The notes: generated from the letters alone by a model not told the origin. A stretch of DNA of 64,000 bases from Anthoceros angustus (GCA_010909165.1 MU008188.1:372001-436000), one strand, 5' to 3'; counted from the stretch's first letter, positions 35,261 through 47,400 are shown. Numbers and translations are program-made.

Positions 35261-36503
35261 TGAATAAAAGTCATGCGGCTCGTGTTGACTTGAGAGCGTG
35301 GAGCCTGCTCGGCCTTGACCTGATCTGATAGGTTCTTTACTCTCACTGATCATGGTTCGCAGGTGAAACAGCTGATGACTTCCAACAAACACTGGATCTA
35401 GTGGAGCGCTACAAATTCTCTTCAGTCCACATCTCTCAGTTCTACCTAGACCAGGTATCGTGAGTGATTTTGAGAGGCTTTGGTGCTTTGCCAGCATGTG
35501 CAAACTGCTTGGGGCAAGTGGGGGCATGTGGTATGTCACCATGGATATACATAAGTTGAGGCAGAGTGGCGTTATGTGTCGAATTCGTCGGTTTCTTTTA
35601 ATAGGTACTCCAGCTGCGCGGATGAAACGTGTGCCTACTGCGGAAGTGAAAAGAAGAAGTCGAGAGCTGACCCGGCTTGTTGAGTCATTCACTCCGTATG
35701 CCGGGTTGGAAGGGAAGGTTGAGAAAGTATGGGTTTCCGACCAAGCTGCAGACGGATCCCACCTCGTACGTTTGTCCTTCATTCTAGCACTTGGTGTATT
35801 GCAGAGATTGCTTTGCAAGCGACTGGCCTGACTTCAGCTGGACCATGTTCCAGGTTGCGCACACTAAATCCTATATGCAAGTGCTGCTACCGAATGGGAA
35901 GCTCGACTTGGGAGCAGCTGCGAGGCGCGAATTGTTTCTGGCGGACGATGGTCTGTTATGGGTCAGGTTCTAACGGACTCTGGTGGTGGTACTCCTTTGA
36001 AAGTTGACACCACTTCAAGTGCAGAAAGGAAGTCTGAGGGCACTGTTTCGCTCGACTCTCAAGCTAACATGAAGACAGTGACCTCCGTCAACCTCGATGG
36101 GGGCAAGGGTGATGATCACACTTTACGAATGCCAGGTGGAGGGGACCATGTCAAGTTCAACAGAAGCGGCTGGAGTGTGCATGGTTTTTCTCTTGTCAAA
36201 GGTGTTCTAGGCGTCCTGCGCACGCTAACGATTGAGATCAGGGTTAAGGGTGCTAGGGATAAGCTTCTGCTTTTCGTTCTACTCTTGCTTGCAGTCGGTT
36301 TTATGAGTGCGATGCCTCTGCAGCTCAGCAGCCTGAGCACCCATATCAGAACAGCGGGCCGCCTTTGATCGGATCAGTCTTGTCTCCAACGCTGGTTCCA
36401 TGTCTAGAACCTTTCGACTTGTAACTGTAACTGTGCGGCCAGCAATGCAAAGCCAGAGAAACTGAAGCCTGTCAAGAAGAGGAGCAATCGCTGGTGAGAA
36501 GAA
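35261..36503 (+). pseudogene. CDKAL1: Third, 5'-truncated copy of CDKAL1 3' exons
   Basis: Starts inside the intron before ETADDFQ, after a joint at GGCAT, and repeats copy 2 to its end. One C is missing in the FYPRPG exon (ctacctag for ctaccctag). The later exon with [16 protein letters not shown] is intact. With four G near 36140 the frame runs on through [15 protein letters not shown] into the membrane segment LLLFVLLLLAVGFMSAM, supporting this as the genuine C-terminal reading. An extra T near 36363 then gives an early stop. Confidence 0.75.
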
Positions 36504-37293
36504 GAAGAACAAGAATTTTATTCAAGTCCACTAAGGACGGATTTCCGTCATGGGACTTGGTACTTAACAACTTTTACCATGGTGGCTACTTGGCACAAGG
36601 GCACTAAACAACTTGTACCATGGTGGCTACTTGGCACCAGGGCATCCACTCACCACCAGTAGTAGGATGTATACAATATATTTAATGATAAAAATTTTAT
36701 GAACTTATGTTCAGGTTTTCGTTCTATTATAATTTAAAATATATTGTTTGTTTGTTTGTTTGGTGACTATTCCCGCCTGTCACCCGGGTGACAGGCGGGT
36801 TCGATCCCCGGCAACGGCGCATTGTTCACATTCACTCTGAGCAATTTCTTTTATGTTATACTATCATTTTTCCATCGTGATTCTTTCACCCTTAGCGTAC
36901 ATAATGATGATCTTTCACCTTAGTGCACATAAATAAAGTTGTCTCTTTTATGCTATACTATTATTGTTCCATCATGATTTTTTCACCCTTAGTTGACGTA
37001 ATGATGATCTTTCACCTTTGTACACATAAAGTTGTTGTTGTTGTTGGATTCCCCGATGATCTTTCACCTTAGTGCAATAAATAAATTGTTGTTGTTGTTG
37101 CATTCCCTAACCAACCCTCGAATAGAGACTTTAAAGTGTGTTTTTAGCCTATTGTCAAAACCATGATTACGTATAAATCCAGGTTGCCATGACGTCTCTA
37201 GTCTCCTCGAGAACCACATCTTTTGGGCCATGGAGCGAAAAAAATCGATGCCTTGTATAGCCATTGAATCACGATGTGAACCTCTTAGAAGCG
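36490..37293. repeat. AT-rich dispersed-repeat block (second copy)
   Basis: Nearly identical to 34462-35260, apart from a cluster of changes around a palindrome and B box at 36772-36810. GTTT units (36746-36762) replace part of the GTT-like tract of the first copy. Confidence 0.65.
36772..36808. repeat. Perfect 28-bp palindrome followed by a tRNA-type B box
   Basis: Arm CCCGCCTGTCACCC (36772-36785) is followed directly by its exact reverse complement to 36799. The next bases read ggttcgatccc, matching the RNA polymerase III B-box consensus GGTTCGANNCC. This suggests a tRNA-derived SINE part, though no full tRNA cloverleaf was found. Confidence 0.7.
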
Positions 37294-37363
37294 GCATAGG
37301 CCTCACGGTCCTCAGTAACCCGAACCATTCATCTTGTCTTTTATTTAATTTGATTTAAGTCCA

Positions 37364-37552
37364 CTAAGGACGGATTTCCGTCATGGGACTTGGTACTTAA
37401 CAACTTGTACCATGGTGTGCCTAAGCTACTTGCACCAAGGGCATCCACTCCCTTTAGGCACCCCATCTAAGTACCGATCTAAGCTCATGATACTTAATCA
37501 TCCCGTTCTTATAAATGTGTGTCCATTTGGCCTAAGCCATTTGGACACACAT
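37364..37552. repeat. Structured dispersed repeat with terminal hairpin
   Basis: Family member beginning agtccactaaggacggatt and ending in the hairpin tgtgtgtcc...ggacacaca (37516-37552). Internal inverted repeats include gacgga/tccgtc, tggtac/gtacca and gtgcctaa/ttaggcac. Further full copies lie at 39497-39685 and 56628-56845, and 5' parts at 34490 and 36527. Confidence 0.8.
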
Positions 37553-38110
37553 ACCTTTCTCCCTTCTCTCTATGGCCCTACAGCCTACTGTAAGTGTTAG
37601 GCAGGCCAAGCGGTGGAGGGAATCGTGGAAGGCAAGAAGTCGCGCATTGTGGAAGGCAAAAGTCGCGTGAGGCCAGTGACTAAGCTTAATAGCAGTGCCA
37701 TATGTCAATATGTATGGTAGTAGGTTGGCGAGGTGCATCTTGTAGACTCTAAACCCAAGTGTGGTTACTTTTGTGCGAAATGCTTCGCGGAAGCTCCATT
37801 CTCTCCAGTGAAGGATGGTATTGATACGGTGGCATAAACTTGGGCAATTCCAAGTTTTAGGCCGTGATCATCGGCCGAGCACTATTGTTTGAGTCGCATA
37901 AACACGTGATGCGATGATGCAAGCCTGGGTGTGAAAAATCAGGCCCAACCGCCCGGGTTGTCTTATCAGTCTTTCAGAAACTTCACAAACGATGCGGGGA
38001 TTTGCTTGCTTCCATTAGAGTCTCTAAAAACATATGACATTGTTTTTTCCACTCTCACTATTCGGTAGATAGATGAGCTGCAAACATATACGCATGCTCT
38101 CAACTCTTCG

Positions 38111-38345
38111 CATAGGAAGCAATGGGAGGCAGCTATTCTTGATGAGTAGGCAGCGCTCATCGACAATCAAACTTGGGATTTAGTACCTCTTCCTCCTGAT
38201 GGTGGTGTTGTTGGGTGTAAATGGACCTTCAAGTGGCATCATCGGATGGGTCCATTAGGTTAAGGCTCGGGGTTGTTGGGTATTCTCAAATTGAAGGTCT
38301 TCATTCAATGATCGGGCTCGCAACAAGAACACGGAGGAGGTGGGT
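38111..38345 (+). pseudogene. Copia reverse transcriptase fragment
   Basis: Translation gives REAA/ILDE, then ALIDNQTWDLVPLPPDGG and VGCKWTFK, the typical N-terminal RT segment of Ty1/copia Pol. An in-frame stop (tag) and later frameshifts show decay. A duplicate lies at 40245-40470. Confidence 0.8.
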
Positions 38346-38578
38346 GTTGGAGAGATTCAAAGGCGAGCATAACTCTTCCTCCTCCGTGGGCGGAATCCTC
38401 GTCGTATTAAGCTCGACAACGTGGAACGAGAAGCAACATCCGCTACATGCGCAGTCTCAAAGATGCAACTACGCTACATGGAGCAAATGACGCCATAGAT
38501 GTCGGGACTTCTTCTTAAAGAGCAAAATGTGACCGCCATAGATGGGTCTGCCACCTCTACACTCGGAGCAAATTTAAG

Positions 38579-38784
38579 TATTGGGAGTTACATGTTTAGT
38601 AACCGCCCTTACCACATGTCATCTTAGATTTAGGTAGTTCGCACCGCTTGTGTGATTACCACTTCCTGCATCTACTTAAGAACCATCCGTAAACACACAC
38701 ATAACGCCTCTGGATTATACATTCTTCTCCCTCGGCCTGTGATCTGCTCTCGAGCATCATGCGCAAATGCTCCCGACTTCTTTA
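38579..38784 (+). repeat. Copia LTR, copy 1 (206 bp)
   Basis: Begins tattgggagttacatg and ends ...cccgacttcttta, directly before a damaged primer-binding site (tggtatcg). Homologous to 40746-40941 and, inverted, to 57775-57979. Ends are set by comparing the three copies. Confidence 0.7.
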
Positions 38785-39496
38785 TGGTATCGTATACGTA
38801 ATTAACTTAGATGCTGGACAAGTCGAGATGGACGCTGCTAGGACAAGTGAGCTCAGGAAACATGATAAGGAGAAGGAGCCCTCGCACACGCGCAAGACCA
38901 ATGCTCCGTATCAATCCTCACCCACTCAGAGTGATCACTGCAAGCAAGCCTCCAGATTGAGAGAAAGGCTCAGACACGGATTTGACAACCTGACTTCCAG
39001 AACCTCCACGGCACCAGACGTGTTAGGCTCAACCTGATTTAATCAAGAAATTGGCAGCCTGGCTGATTTAACTGGGCCCGGCCCCAAGAGATGCCCAATG
39101 AGACCCAGGCACCCCAGCCTGGCAAGATGTCTCACAGCACCCCATTTGATAGAGATTTTCTTGACTGAGTGATGACGAACTCATTTCACTGATAACACCT
39201 CACCTTCCTCTCAAGATTGAATTCGAGATAAAGATAGGTTTAATGGTGTTGGATTATAACATCCCAGGCTTTAAGAGTGATGATTTTAGCCTATTGTCAA
39301 AACCATGATTACGTGATAAATCCAGTTGCCATGACGCTCTAGTCTCCTCGAGAACCACATCTTTTGGGCCATGGAGCGAAAAAAATCGATGCCTTGTATA
39401 GCCATTGAATCACGATGTGAACCTCTTAGAAGCGGCGCATAGCCTCACGGTCCTCAAGAACTAACCATTCATCTTGTCTTTATTTAATTTGATTTA

Positions 39497-39685
39497 AGTC
39501 CACTAAGGACGGATTTCCGCCATGGGACTTGGTACTAACTTGTACCATGGTGTGCCTAAGCTACTTGCACCAAGGCATCCACTCCCTTTAGGCACCCATC
39601 TAAGTACCGATCTAAGCTCATGATGCTTAATCATCCCGTTCTTATAAATGTGTGTCCATTTGGCCTAAGCCATTTGGACACACAT
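39497..39685. repeat. Structured dispersed repeat, second full copy
   Basis: Same elements and hairpin (39649-39685) as 37364-37552, inside duplication D3. Confidence 0.8.
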
Positions 39686-40244
39686 ACCTTTCTCCTTGGC
39701 CCTCTGACCCTCACCATGGGTGTTAGGCAGGCCAAGCGGTGGAGGGAATCGTGGAAGGCAAGAAGTCGCGCATTGTGGAAGGCAAAAGTCGCGTGAGGCC
39801 ACGTGGACGAAGCTTGGCGAATAGCCAGGTGCCATATGTCAATATGTATGGTAGTAGGTTGGCGAGGTGCATCTTGTAGACTCTAAACCCAAGTGTGGTT
39901 ACTTTTGTGCGAAATGCTTCGCGGAAGCTCCATTCTCTCCAGTGAAGGATGGTATTGATACGGTGGCATAAACTTGGGCAATTCCAAGTTTTAGGCCGTG
40001 ATCATCGGCCGAGCACTATTGTTTGAGTCGCATAAACACGTGATGCGATGATGCAAGCCTGGGTGTGAAAAATCAGGCCCAACCGCCCGGGTTGTCTTAT
40101 CAGTCTTTCAGAAACTTCACAAACGATGCGGGGATTTGCTTGCTTCCATTAGAGTCTCTAAAAACATATGACATTGTTTTTTCCACTCTCACTATTCGGT
40201 AGATAGATGAGCTGCAAACATATACGCATGCTCTCAACTCTTCG

Positions 40245-40470
40245 CATAGGAAGCAATGGGAGGCAGCTATTCTTGATGAGTAGGCAGCGCTCATCGACAA
40301 TCAAACTTGGGATTTAGTACCTCTTCCTCCTGATGGTGGTGTTGTTGGGTGTAAATGGACCTTCAGGTCAAGTATCATGCAGATGGGTCCATTGAGCGTT
40401 TCAAGGCTCGGTTGGTTGCTAAGGGGTATTCTCAAATTGAAGGTCTTCATTCAATGATCAGGCCTGGCAA
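40245..40470 (+). pseudogene. Copia reverse transcriptase fragment (duplicate)
   Basis: Gives NQTWDLVPLPPDGG and, in the next frame, KYHADGSIERFKARLVAKGY, strongly typical copia RT. One frameshift separates the two halves, and the domain is truncated before its catalytic YVDD-type motif. Confidence 0.85.
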
Positions 40471-40745
40471 CAAGAACACGGAGGAGGTGGACTGGCTGGA
40501 GAGATTCAAAGGCGAGCATAACTCTTCCTCCCTCCCACGTAAGACCGGGAATCCCTCGTCATTAAGCTCGACAACGTGGAACGAGAAGCAACATCCGCTA
40601 CATGCGCAGAGTCTCCAGCATGCAACTCTGCTACATGGAGCAAAATGTGACCGCCATAGATGTCGGGGGACTTCTTCTTAAAAAGAAGCAAAATGTGACC
40701 GCCATGGATGTCGGTCACACTCCTCTACACTTCGGAGCAGCTAAG

Positions 40746-43700
40746 TATTGGGAGTTACATGTTTAGTAACTACTTACCACATGTCATATGTGATTTAGGT
40801 AGTTCGCAGTTGTGGCGTTACCACTTCCGGACTACTTAAGAACCATCTCAGAACACACACATAACGCCTCTGGATTATACATTCTTCTCCCTCGGCCTGT
40901 GATCTGTTCTGAGCATCATGCAGATGCTCCCGACTTCTTTATGGTATCAGAGCACAGAATTAATCCTTAGATGTTGATCGCAGGGACGCGTTGTGGACAA
41001 GTGAGCGAGGAAACATGACAAGGAGAAGAGCCCTGGCAATAGCCGCAAGACGCAATGCCAAGCCAATCTCACGAGGCCCTCCTCGCTTTCCTATCTTGTG
41101 CTCAAATTGTCAAGAAGAGAATCGATTGGAGCGTTTCCCTCGGCCACAATCTCTAAAGATTGAGAAGGTTATCACCGCACACTCACGACAGCTGCCTGTG
41201 GGTGATCGTTGAAGCCGCAAGGAAATTCCAATGCTCGGAGGTTGAGAGTTACGGCGTGCTCAAACCTCAAGAAGGCAGATTTGCAAGCTTCGTTTCCAAC
41301 TCGTTTCACTCCAGGAACGTGTTAAGGCTCAAGCTGATTTAATCAAGCAAATTTCGGGAAGCCTCATGATTCTTGACACCATCTGCAGCAACTTTATCGA
41401 AGAAGATGCCTTTAGCCGTGGTGCTTTGAATAGCGGGAGCCCTTCTCATTAAGAGAAGGCACAACTCAAGCTTATGCAAGATGTCTCAGACTCGGAGTCA
41501 GAGAGTGATGTCTATGACCTTTCATTTCTGTTTGAGCCTGTAGATTATTCCTTGTGGGATTTTTCTCCTACAGCCCTCTTGCATAGAGCCAGACAGTTGG
41601 TCATCAACTCTGTAATACCTGTAACCATGGCAACACCTTTACCTCCTCTCAAGATTGAATTCAGAGATAAAGATAGGTTTAATGGTGTTGATTATAACAT
41701 CCGGCTTTAAGAGTGAGCAGTTTTAGAAGAGAATGAGCTTATGGAGATTGCAGATGGGTCAGACCCAAAAGTGACAACTCCACTAGAGCTAGCGGCGACT
41801 TGATTGGGAACGTAAAGATAGGCGTGCTAGGTCTATACTTATTTACGCCCTTGATAGAAACATGATTCCTCACACCATAGGGTCAGTCTTTCGATGTGTG
41901 GAAAGTGTTTAAGCAGATCTACAAGATAAAAGCTCAACATCCACGATACACTCGTATAGGGACTTCTTCAATTTAAGGATGAAGGAAGGAGAGCAATTAG
42001 CTTACATCAACAAGTTTCGGACTTGTAGAGCCAATTTGGCTTCTTGAAATACCCTCGAGGTACAAGCTGCATCGACTTGCTAGCCTCGCTTCGAGCTACG
42101 AATTTTGTTGGAAGCGAATGCAACCATTCTGCGGCGGTCAGCGTGGTGCAAGCAACACACGACATTACTCTCGAAGAAGTTTTGGGTGCACTTCTCTCGA
42201 AGGCGTCGCATGGCCTTCACAAGACACGTGGAGCCACTAAGCAACTCAAGAGTGCTTTTTCTTCAAGAGGCGGTAGTTTTTAGGTGGGCGAGGCGAGGCG
42301 TCGAGGCTATCCATCACACCGCCTGGCCAGAGTTTTCTCAACACTCGGAAGAAATCCTTCATATGTAAGCGGTGCGGATGCGGACACCTTGGCGGATTGC
42401 GAGAAAGAAAAGAGCCGTGAGCCACGTAGAGATACTCCCAACTCGAGAATCAAATCTTGCTCTCCAAAGTTAAGTCACCAACCATCCTAGCAACTTGTCA
42501 TCCTCCATTCTGACTCAAAAGGATACTTGGTTTTGGACTCGAGCCACTAACCATCATCATGATAGGCGTTCTTTTTACATCTTTGAGCTGTGTCGATAAG
42601 GTTGTATCTTGGGAGATGATAGTGGCCTCTCGATAAAAGGATGTGGATCAGTCATTATTCAACTTCCTAGCCTGGACAGCATGATTCTTAGTGGAGTACT
42701 ATATGTTCCCTCTATGACCAAAAACCTTATGTTTGTTTTAAAGCTCTCTCAAGAGCACATGTGTCAGACTTGTTTTGATCATAGCGGTTGCTGTATTACA
42801 TATGTATCTTCAAGTCAAGAATTGTTTTCAGGTCAACCCTTTAATGATCTGTACATGCTCAATGTTAAAACCATCCCGCCTAGTTCACCATCTGCAAATA
42901 TGGTCCAACCTCCTTCCACTATGCAATTATGGCACCGCCTTGGCCATGTGAACTTCCAGTCTTTCCTCCTTAGCAACAAGGAGTTATAGGATTCTTTTAA
43001 GTTTACCCACATACATGATCCTTTCAGGATTCATGTGAAATGAGCAAGGCTCATTCACGCCATTTTCGATAAGGAACCAACTCGAGCCACCAGCCTGTTG
43101 GAGACAATTCACGCGATATATGTGGCCAATCTCAACTCAATCCTTTGGAGGAGCATGTTACTTCATCACATTTATATGAGCCAGATGTCGTCTGTCGTCT
43201 ATCTGCTTTCACCACAAGAGTGAAAACAGCGGAGTGTTTTCAATCCTTTATTAGACATGCTCGGTGACATCTGAGGAGAGTTCGTATTCTTCAGACAATG
43301 GTGGAGAATATACACGAATGATTTCAAAAATTTCTGCGGTGAAGGATCAAACACCAATTCACGTCCTATACTCCTTCACGAAATTCTTTTTTGAAAGAAA
43401 GAATCGCACACTACAAGAGGCAACTTTGGCAAGTCTCTGTTTATTTGGCGTGGGTGGGCGAGGCTCTCATGGCCACCAACTACATTCGATAAGTAAGGAG
43501 CTTGGCTCTATCACTCCATACGAGAGGTGGTGGCAAGAAACCTAGAATTTCTCATTCTGGTTGGATCTCATATGCTCTCATCCTCGAGTTGCGCGCAAAC
43601 TTGATCCCAAAGCACATCGAATCTTTGTTGGGTATTACGAGGTAAAGGGATACAAGCTTTTTGACCCTGCCAGGCGGACACTAACCATCTCTCGTAGTGT

Positions 43701-43940
43701 GGTGTTTCATGAGCAAGCTCTCCTTCAACGACATGCTCGCCAAATTCTTCCTCAAGCACCAGAACAAGGTCTTTCCTATCATGGTGTGCTGGATACTGAA
43801 GATTCTGTAAACCAAGATGATGTCACCATTTTTGATGACGAGGATGAGCTTCCGGCATCAGTGGGGGCAGATCTGCAACAACAACCACAACTACCCCGAG
43901 CAACCATGCAGCAGCAGATGCTCCACCTGCGATGAAGGTG
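40746..43940 (+). mobile_element. Decayed Ty1/copia LTR retrotransposon, 5' LTR to integrase
   Basis: Order is LTR 40746-40941, primer-binding site tggtatcagagc at 40942-40953 (complementary to initiator Met tRNA), gag remnants with PPLKIEFRDKDRFNGVDYNI (about 41640-41705) and a KxGEQLAYINKFRTCRANL-like stretch (41980-42035). A protease/pre-integrase part follows (LGDDSGLSIKGCGSVIIQLP; LYVPSMTKNLMFVLKLSQ; LWHRLGHVN, 42609-42989), then broken integrase with FFERKNRTLQEA (43390) and the integrase C-terminal motif HRIFVGYYEVKGYKLFDP (43615-43670). Stops and frameshifts are frequent and no RT or 3' LTR follows, so the copy is dead. Confidence 0.85.
40942..40953 (+). other. Retrotransposon primer-binding site
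   Basis: tggtatcagagc, the standard plant copia PBS for initiator methionine tRNA, directly behind the LTR. Confidence 0.85.
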
Positions 43941-44480
43941 CGATTACTCCTCTTCGCTATATAGATGAAGTTCGTGAAGTCCGACAATGAGCAAGTGCGC
44001 AGATGAACCCGCAGCTCCCTTCGGCTGCTCACCAGAGTAAATGCGTCGTCATTATAGTGAATGGCAACCGACTATGTAGCGTGTGTTGCATCCACATACC
44101 CCCATCTCCTACTTATGTACGGTGTTGCTTCCTCTCTCTATGAGCCACTCACTTAGAAGCCAGCACGCCCCGGTCGAGCAAAGGAAGGCGACCATAGATT
44201 TGAATACATCACCACCCATTTGAGGATCGTCATGCGTCGTGGTTAGAGGGCCGCCGCCCCACCTTCCCTTCACCTTCGTGGCCTGCATTTACCTCCCACT
44301 TCCTCTCCGGTATCGGCCAGCGCCAGGACCTCCACCCGGTCCACCTCACAGTTCCTCCTGCAGCTTCTTGGATCGGACCTCCTTGTTGGCCGCTGCCAAC
44401 ATTTCCGGCGATACTCGAGACTAGGATGACAGCCAGTCCGTTGTGGAAGGGGAAAGTGACTGTGAGTTAACGCCACGCGC
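43941..44480. other. Unassigned sequence between copia element and tandem array
   Basis: No conserved protein or repeat boundary was recognised. Composition shifts from AT-balanced retroelement sequence to GC-rich sequence near 44220. Confidence 0.35.
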
Positions 44481-47400
44481 GCCAGTGGCTCAAGGCGGTC
44501 AGAGTGGGACCGAGGCCACCGCTTTGAGGAAGGCAGCACTGGGAGGAATAACGAGTTCCACTCGTGCATGCATCTCGGCGCCGAGCCAGGCAGATAAGGC
44601 TGAGGTAAGGGGGCTGGTCAGCGGGAGGGAGGAGCAGGAGGGCGCTGTTGCTGAGCTCACTGGCCAGTGGAGGCCAAGATCCGGCGCCACACCGTAGGAG
44701 GAGGAGGAGGAGGAGGAGGAGGGGGGAGACCAAGAAGAAGGACTGGCGGAGTGAGGCCATGGCCCAAGAAGATGAGTGAGCGCGACCCCAACTCGGACCT
44801 GAGGGCAGCACAAGGGGAGGAAGCGACTACGAGAGCCCACACGTGTCGGTGGAACACGGGCGGCCAAGGCGGGTGCCTCAAGCGCAATGCGGATGCGGCT
44901 CTTTGGGCGGGGCCTTGGCCGAGACGGGAGGCGATGGCAGCATGCCGGCCGCCAGAGCCATTGAGGCACAATTAAGGTTCTCTCAAGATGATCAGCGCAT
45001 GGACGACGAGCGAAGTGGCGCTATCCCTTGTCTTGAGAGATGCATCACAGCCGCTTTTTTTGCATAATGCACGCGTAGGAAGGCCGCAGATGGGAGATAG
45101 GGTTTGATGCTAGGCGTGCAATTTTTCGATGTGCGATGGACATCCTTTTGATCAATGGAATGACTGTGAATTATCGTTTGCACGAGCGAAAACATTCTTG
45201 GCGAGGTTGTTGCAGACGCGCGATGTGGTGGTGGTCCCACCGGTCGCAGCTTGCTGTTGTGTTGCCATGCCACCGGGATGTCAAGAATATGTGGCAGTCG
45301 CTACCTTCAGTAGTACAGCACAGCGAGGAGTTGGCTTTTTCTTATGACCACAGCATGCGATGTAAAAAGGTAATAGGTCGATTTGTGTTTGGAGCCTGCA
45401 CACTGTGAGCTAACTTGGCCCGCCTCCGATGTCCGTCCTCAGTTGTGAGGCATGTATTCATTGGGTGTCGGGTATGTTTCTGTGAGCTATCATTTCAGTA
45501 TGCTAAGGTTGCAAAACCATCAGCCTTTCTCATGCATGGGATTGGCGTGATCCTGGCGTACCATTTCTCGGCCCTTCTCCTCTGATCAAAAGATTCACGC
45601 GTCATTGGTGGAGATGGTGCAAGCAAGTCGGGCTTTGCCAAAGGATGCACTTGGGATCGATGGCGGGTGCGTGAATTGAAAGGTCCGTATGTATGGACTT
45701 GGTAGTATGGAAGGGGCCGGGCAGCCATGTTTTTGTTGAAGGTCTGGGCATGATGTAGGATTTTCCTTCTATGGCACGATGTTTAGTGCACCCATCTCAT
45801 AATGAGAGGTTTGCCGCCTCCTCTCAAGGCCTCCTGTAGAAGGTTGAGAAGGCGGCTTTCATATATCTTGTGGCCATCCCTTCGCTTTACCGATCGCAGT
45901 ACTTCTTCTTGTTTGAAAGAGGATCGTGGTTCTCATTGTTTGCAAGACATCGCCTTGAGTTCATATGAATAACGGTACATGAAAGTCAAATGAAACTGCG
46001 AAGGCGGGGGACGCAGTAAAATGGAGGCACATCCCATGAATTCGCAAAACCATGGCGTGCCCGGCAGCGGCCGTCATTTACATGGAGAGTAGGTGAAAGT
46101 TCTGGAGCACACTCAGGAAGGACCTCGGACCACGCATGGGGAGTAGCCGGGATAAGTCCGGACCCCACTCCCGGGTCGGAATGGGATAAGTATGCGGTAA
46201 AGTAACTTAGAAGTTGGAGCGTGATTTAGGGCTGTGCAAACCACGTGGACGGTGCAGAGGCGGTGAACGGCATGCATCAGCCGTGACCGTAGGTTGCCAA
46301 GCATGCTAGGGTATCTACGCCCGGCATTATAAGCCGCCACAGAAGGCCGCTCAGATGCAGTGGTAGTAAAGGCCGTAAGGCCGTAAGGCCGAAATTGCCT
46401 CACGTGGCCTCACGGCAGTTCGACACATACGGCAACAGAGTCACGCTTGTGCTGGCATAGGTTATTCTCTCGATGAAGAGAAGCGAGACAGAGGTCATCC
46501 TTTCAAACAACCTCGCGATTTTCACACTCTCTCTTTCGCGCGATAATTCCGCTCTGGCGTTGTCTTTTACTTTTCGAGCGCTGCACCTCTGCCGCTGCTC
46601 GACTCAGGTGGGCAAAGCGGTGTCGACTGCCCGGAAGGTGCGTAAGGACGAGATTGTGGGAGCCCCAAGTCTCAACAAATGGGCAGAGAAGGAGCGCAAG
46701 GATGGGACCAAAGGCGGTGTGGTGGCGAGGCCATGCCATGTCGGAAGAAGAAGGAGGCGGAGTGCGCTCACCCCAACTCCACGGAGGGCGAGCACAAGGG
46801 GAGGAAGCGACGGTCGAGACCGCAGTGTCGAAGTGGAAAACATGGCGGCCAAGGCGGGTGCCTCCACGCCCAATGCCGGATCACGCTTTGGAGGAGGCCT
46901 TGTGGGGACGGAGAGCGTAGCAGATGCCGGCCGTCGAGGCCAATTGAGGGCTGGTGGTTCTCGGCCCGATGATCGCGCATGGACGAGAGAAGTAGCGGCG
47001 TCATCCCTTGTCTTGAGAGATGCATCGTAGTTTGCATAGGGGCATGCACGACGTGGAAGGCCGCAGATGGGAGATAGGGTTTGATGCTAGGCAATTTTGC
47101 GATGTGCGAGGGACATCCTTTTGATCAATGGAATGACACCGCCTTGAATTTTGGTTGTTTACCTTTGAGTAAACATTCTTGGCGAGGTTGTTGGGTGACG
47201 GCAGCGATGGTGGTGGTGGTCCTAATTGCCGCAGATTCTTCGGAAGGTTGCCGAGGTTGCCATGCACGATGGCTACCGATGTCAATAATATGTGGTCCGC
47301 TGCCGTTTAGCCTTCATAGTACAACGAGGAGTTGGCTTTTTGTATGACCCGGCATGCAGTGTGTGCAAGGTAATAGGTCGATTTGTGTTTGGAGCCTGCA

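Larger units (their letters stand above)
33229..37293 (+). repeat. Direct duplication D2, unit about 2.03 kb
   Basis: 33229-35260 is repeated at 35261-37293. The joint has GGCAT shared by both flanks (agaagcggcat and gagggcatgaat). The unit spans the CDKAL1 3' exons and the AT-rich repeat block behind them. Confidence 0.9.
37143..41715 (+). repeat. Direct duplication D3, unit about 2.14 kb
   Basis: Sequence from 37143 (tagcctattgtcaaaacc) to about 39286 is repeated from about 39287. The repeat includes the structured repeat, the RT fragment, the LTR and the start of a gag-like part. Divergence is higher than in D1/D2, with many small indels, and the second copy is more complete in its gag portion. 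Confidence 0.85.

Noticed and set aside
36760-36815. A functional tRNA gene at the B box
   Set aside because: The B box is good but no A box, acceptor stem or anticodon arm can be fitted; a SINE-like remnant is more likely.
34980-37110. CRISPR-like array in the GTT/tctttcacctt repeats
   Set aside because: Repeats are short, irregular and without constant spacers, and the genome is eukaryotic.
37966-38166. Repeated 66-residue minus-strand frame (also 40100-40300)
   Set aside because: It lies antisense to copia RT sequence and is repeated only because of duplication D3.
46473-47030. 185-residue plus-strand gene with a BED-type zinc finger
   Set aside because: The DEIVG...KWAEKERKDG start is suggestive, but no CxxC/HxxxH zinc ligands line up and the frame is not kept in the other units.
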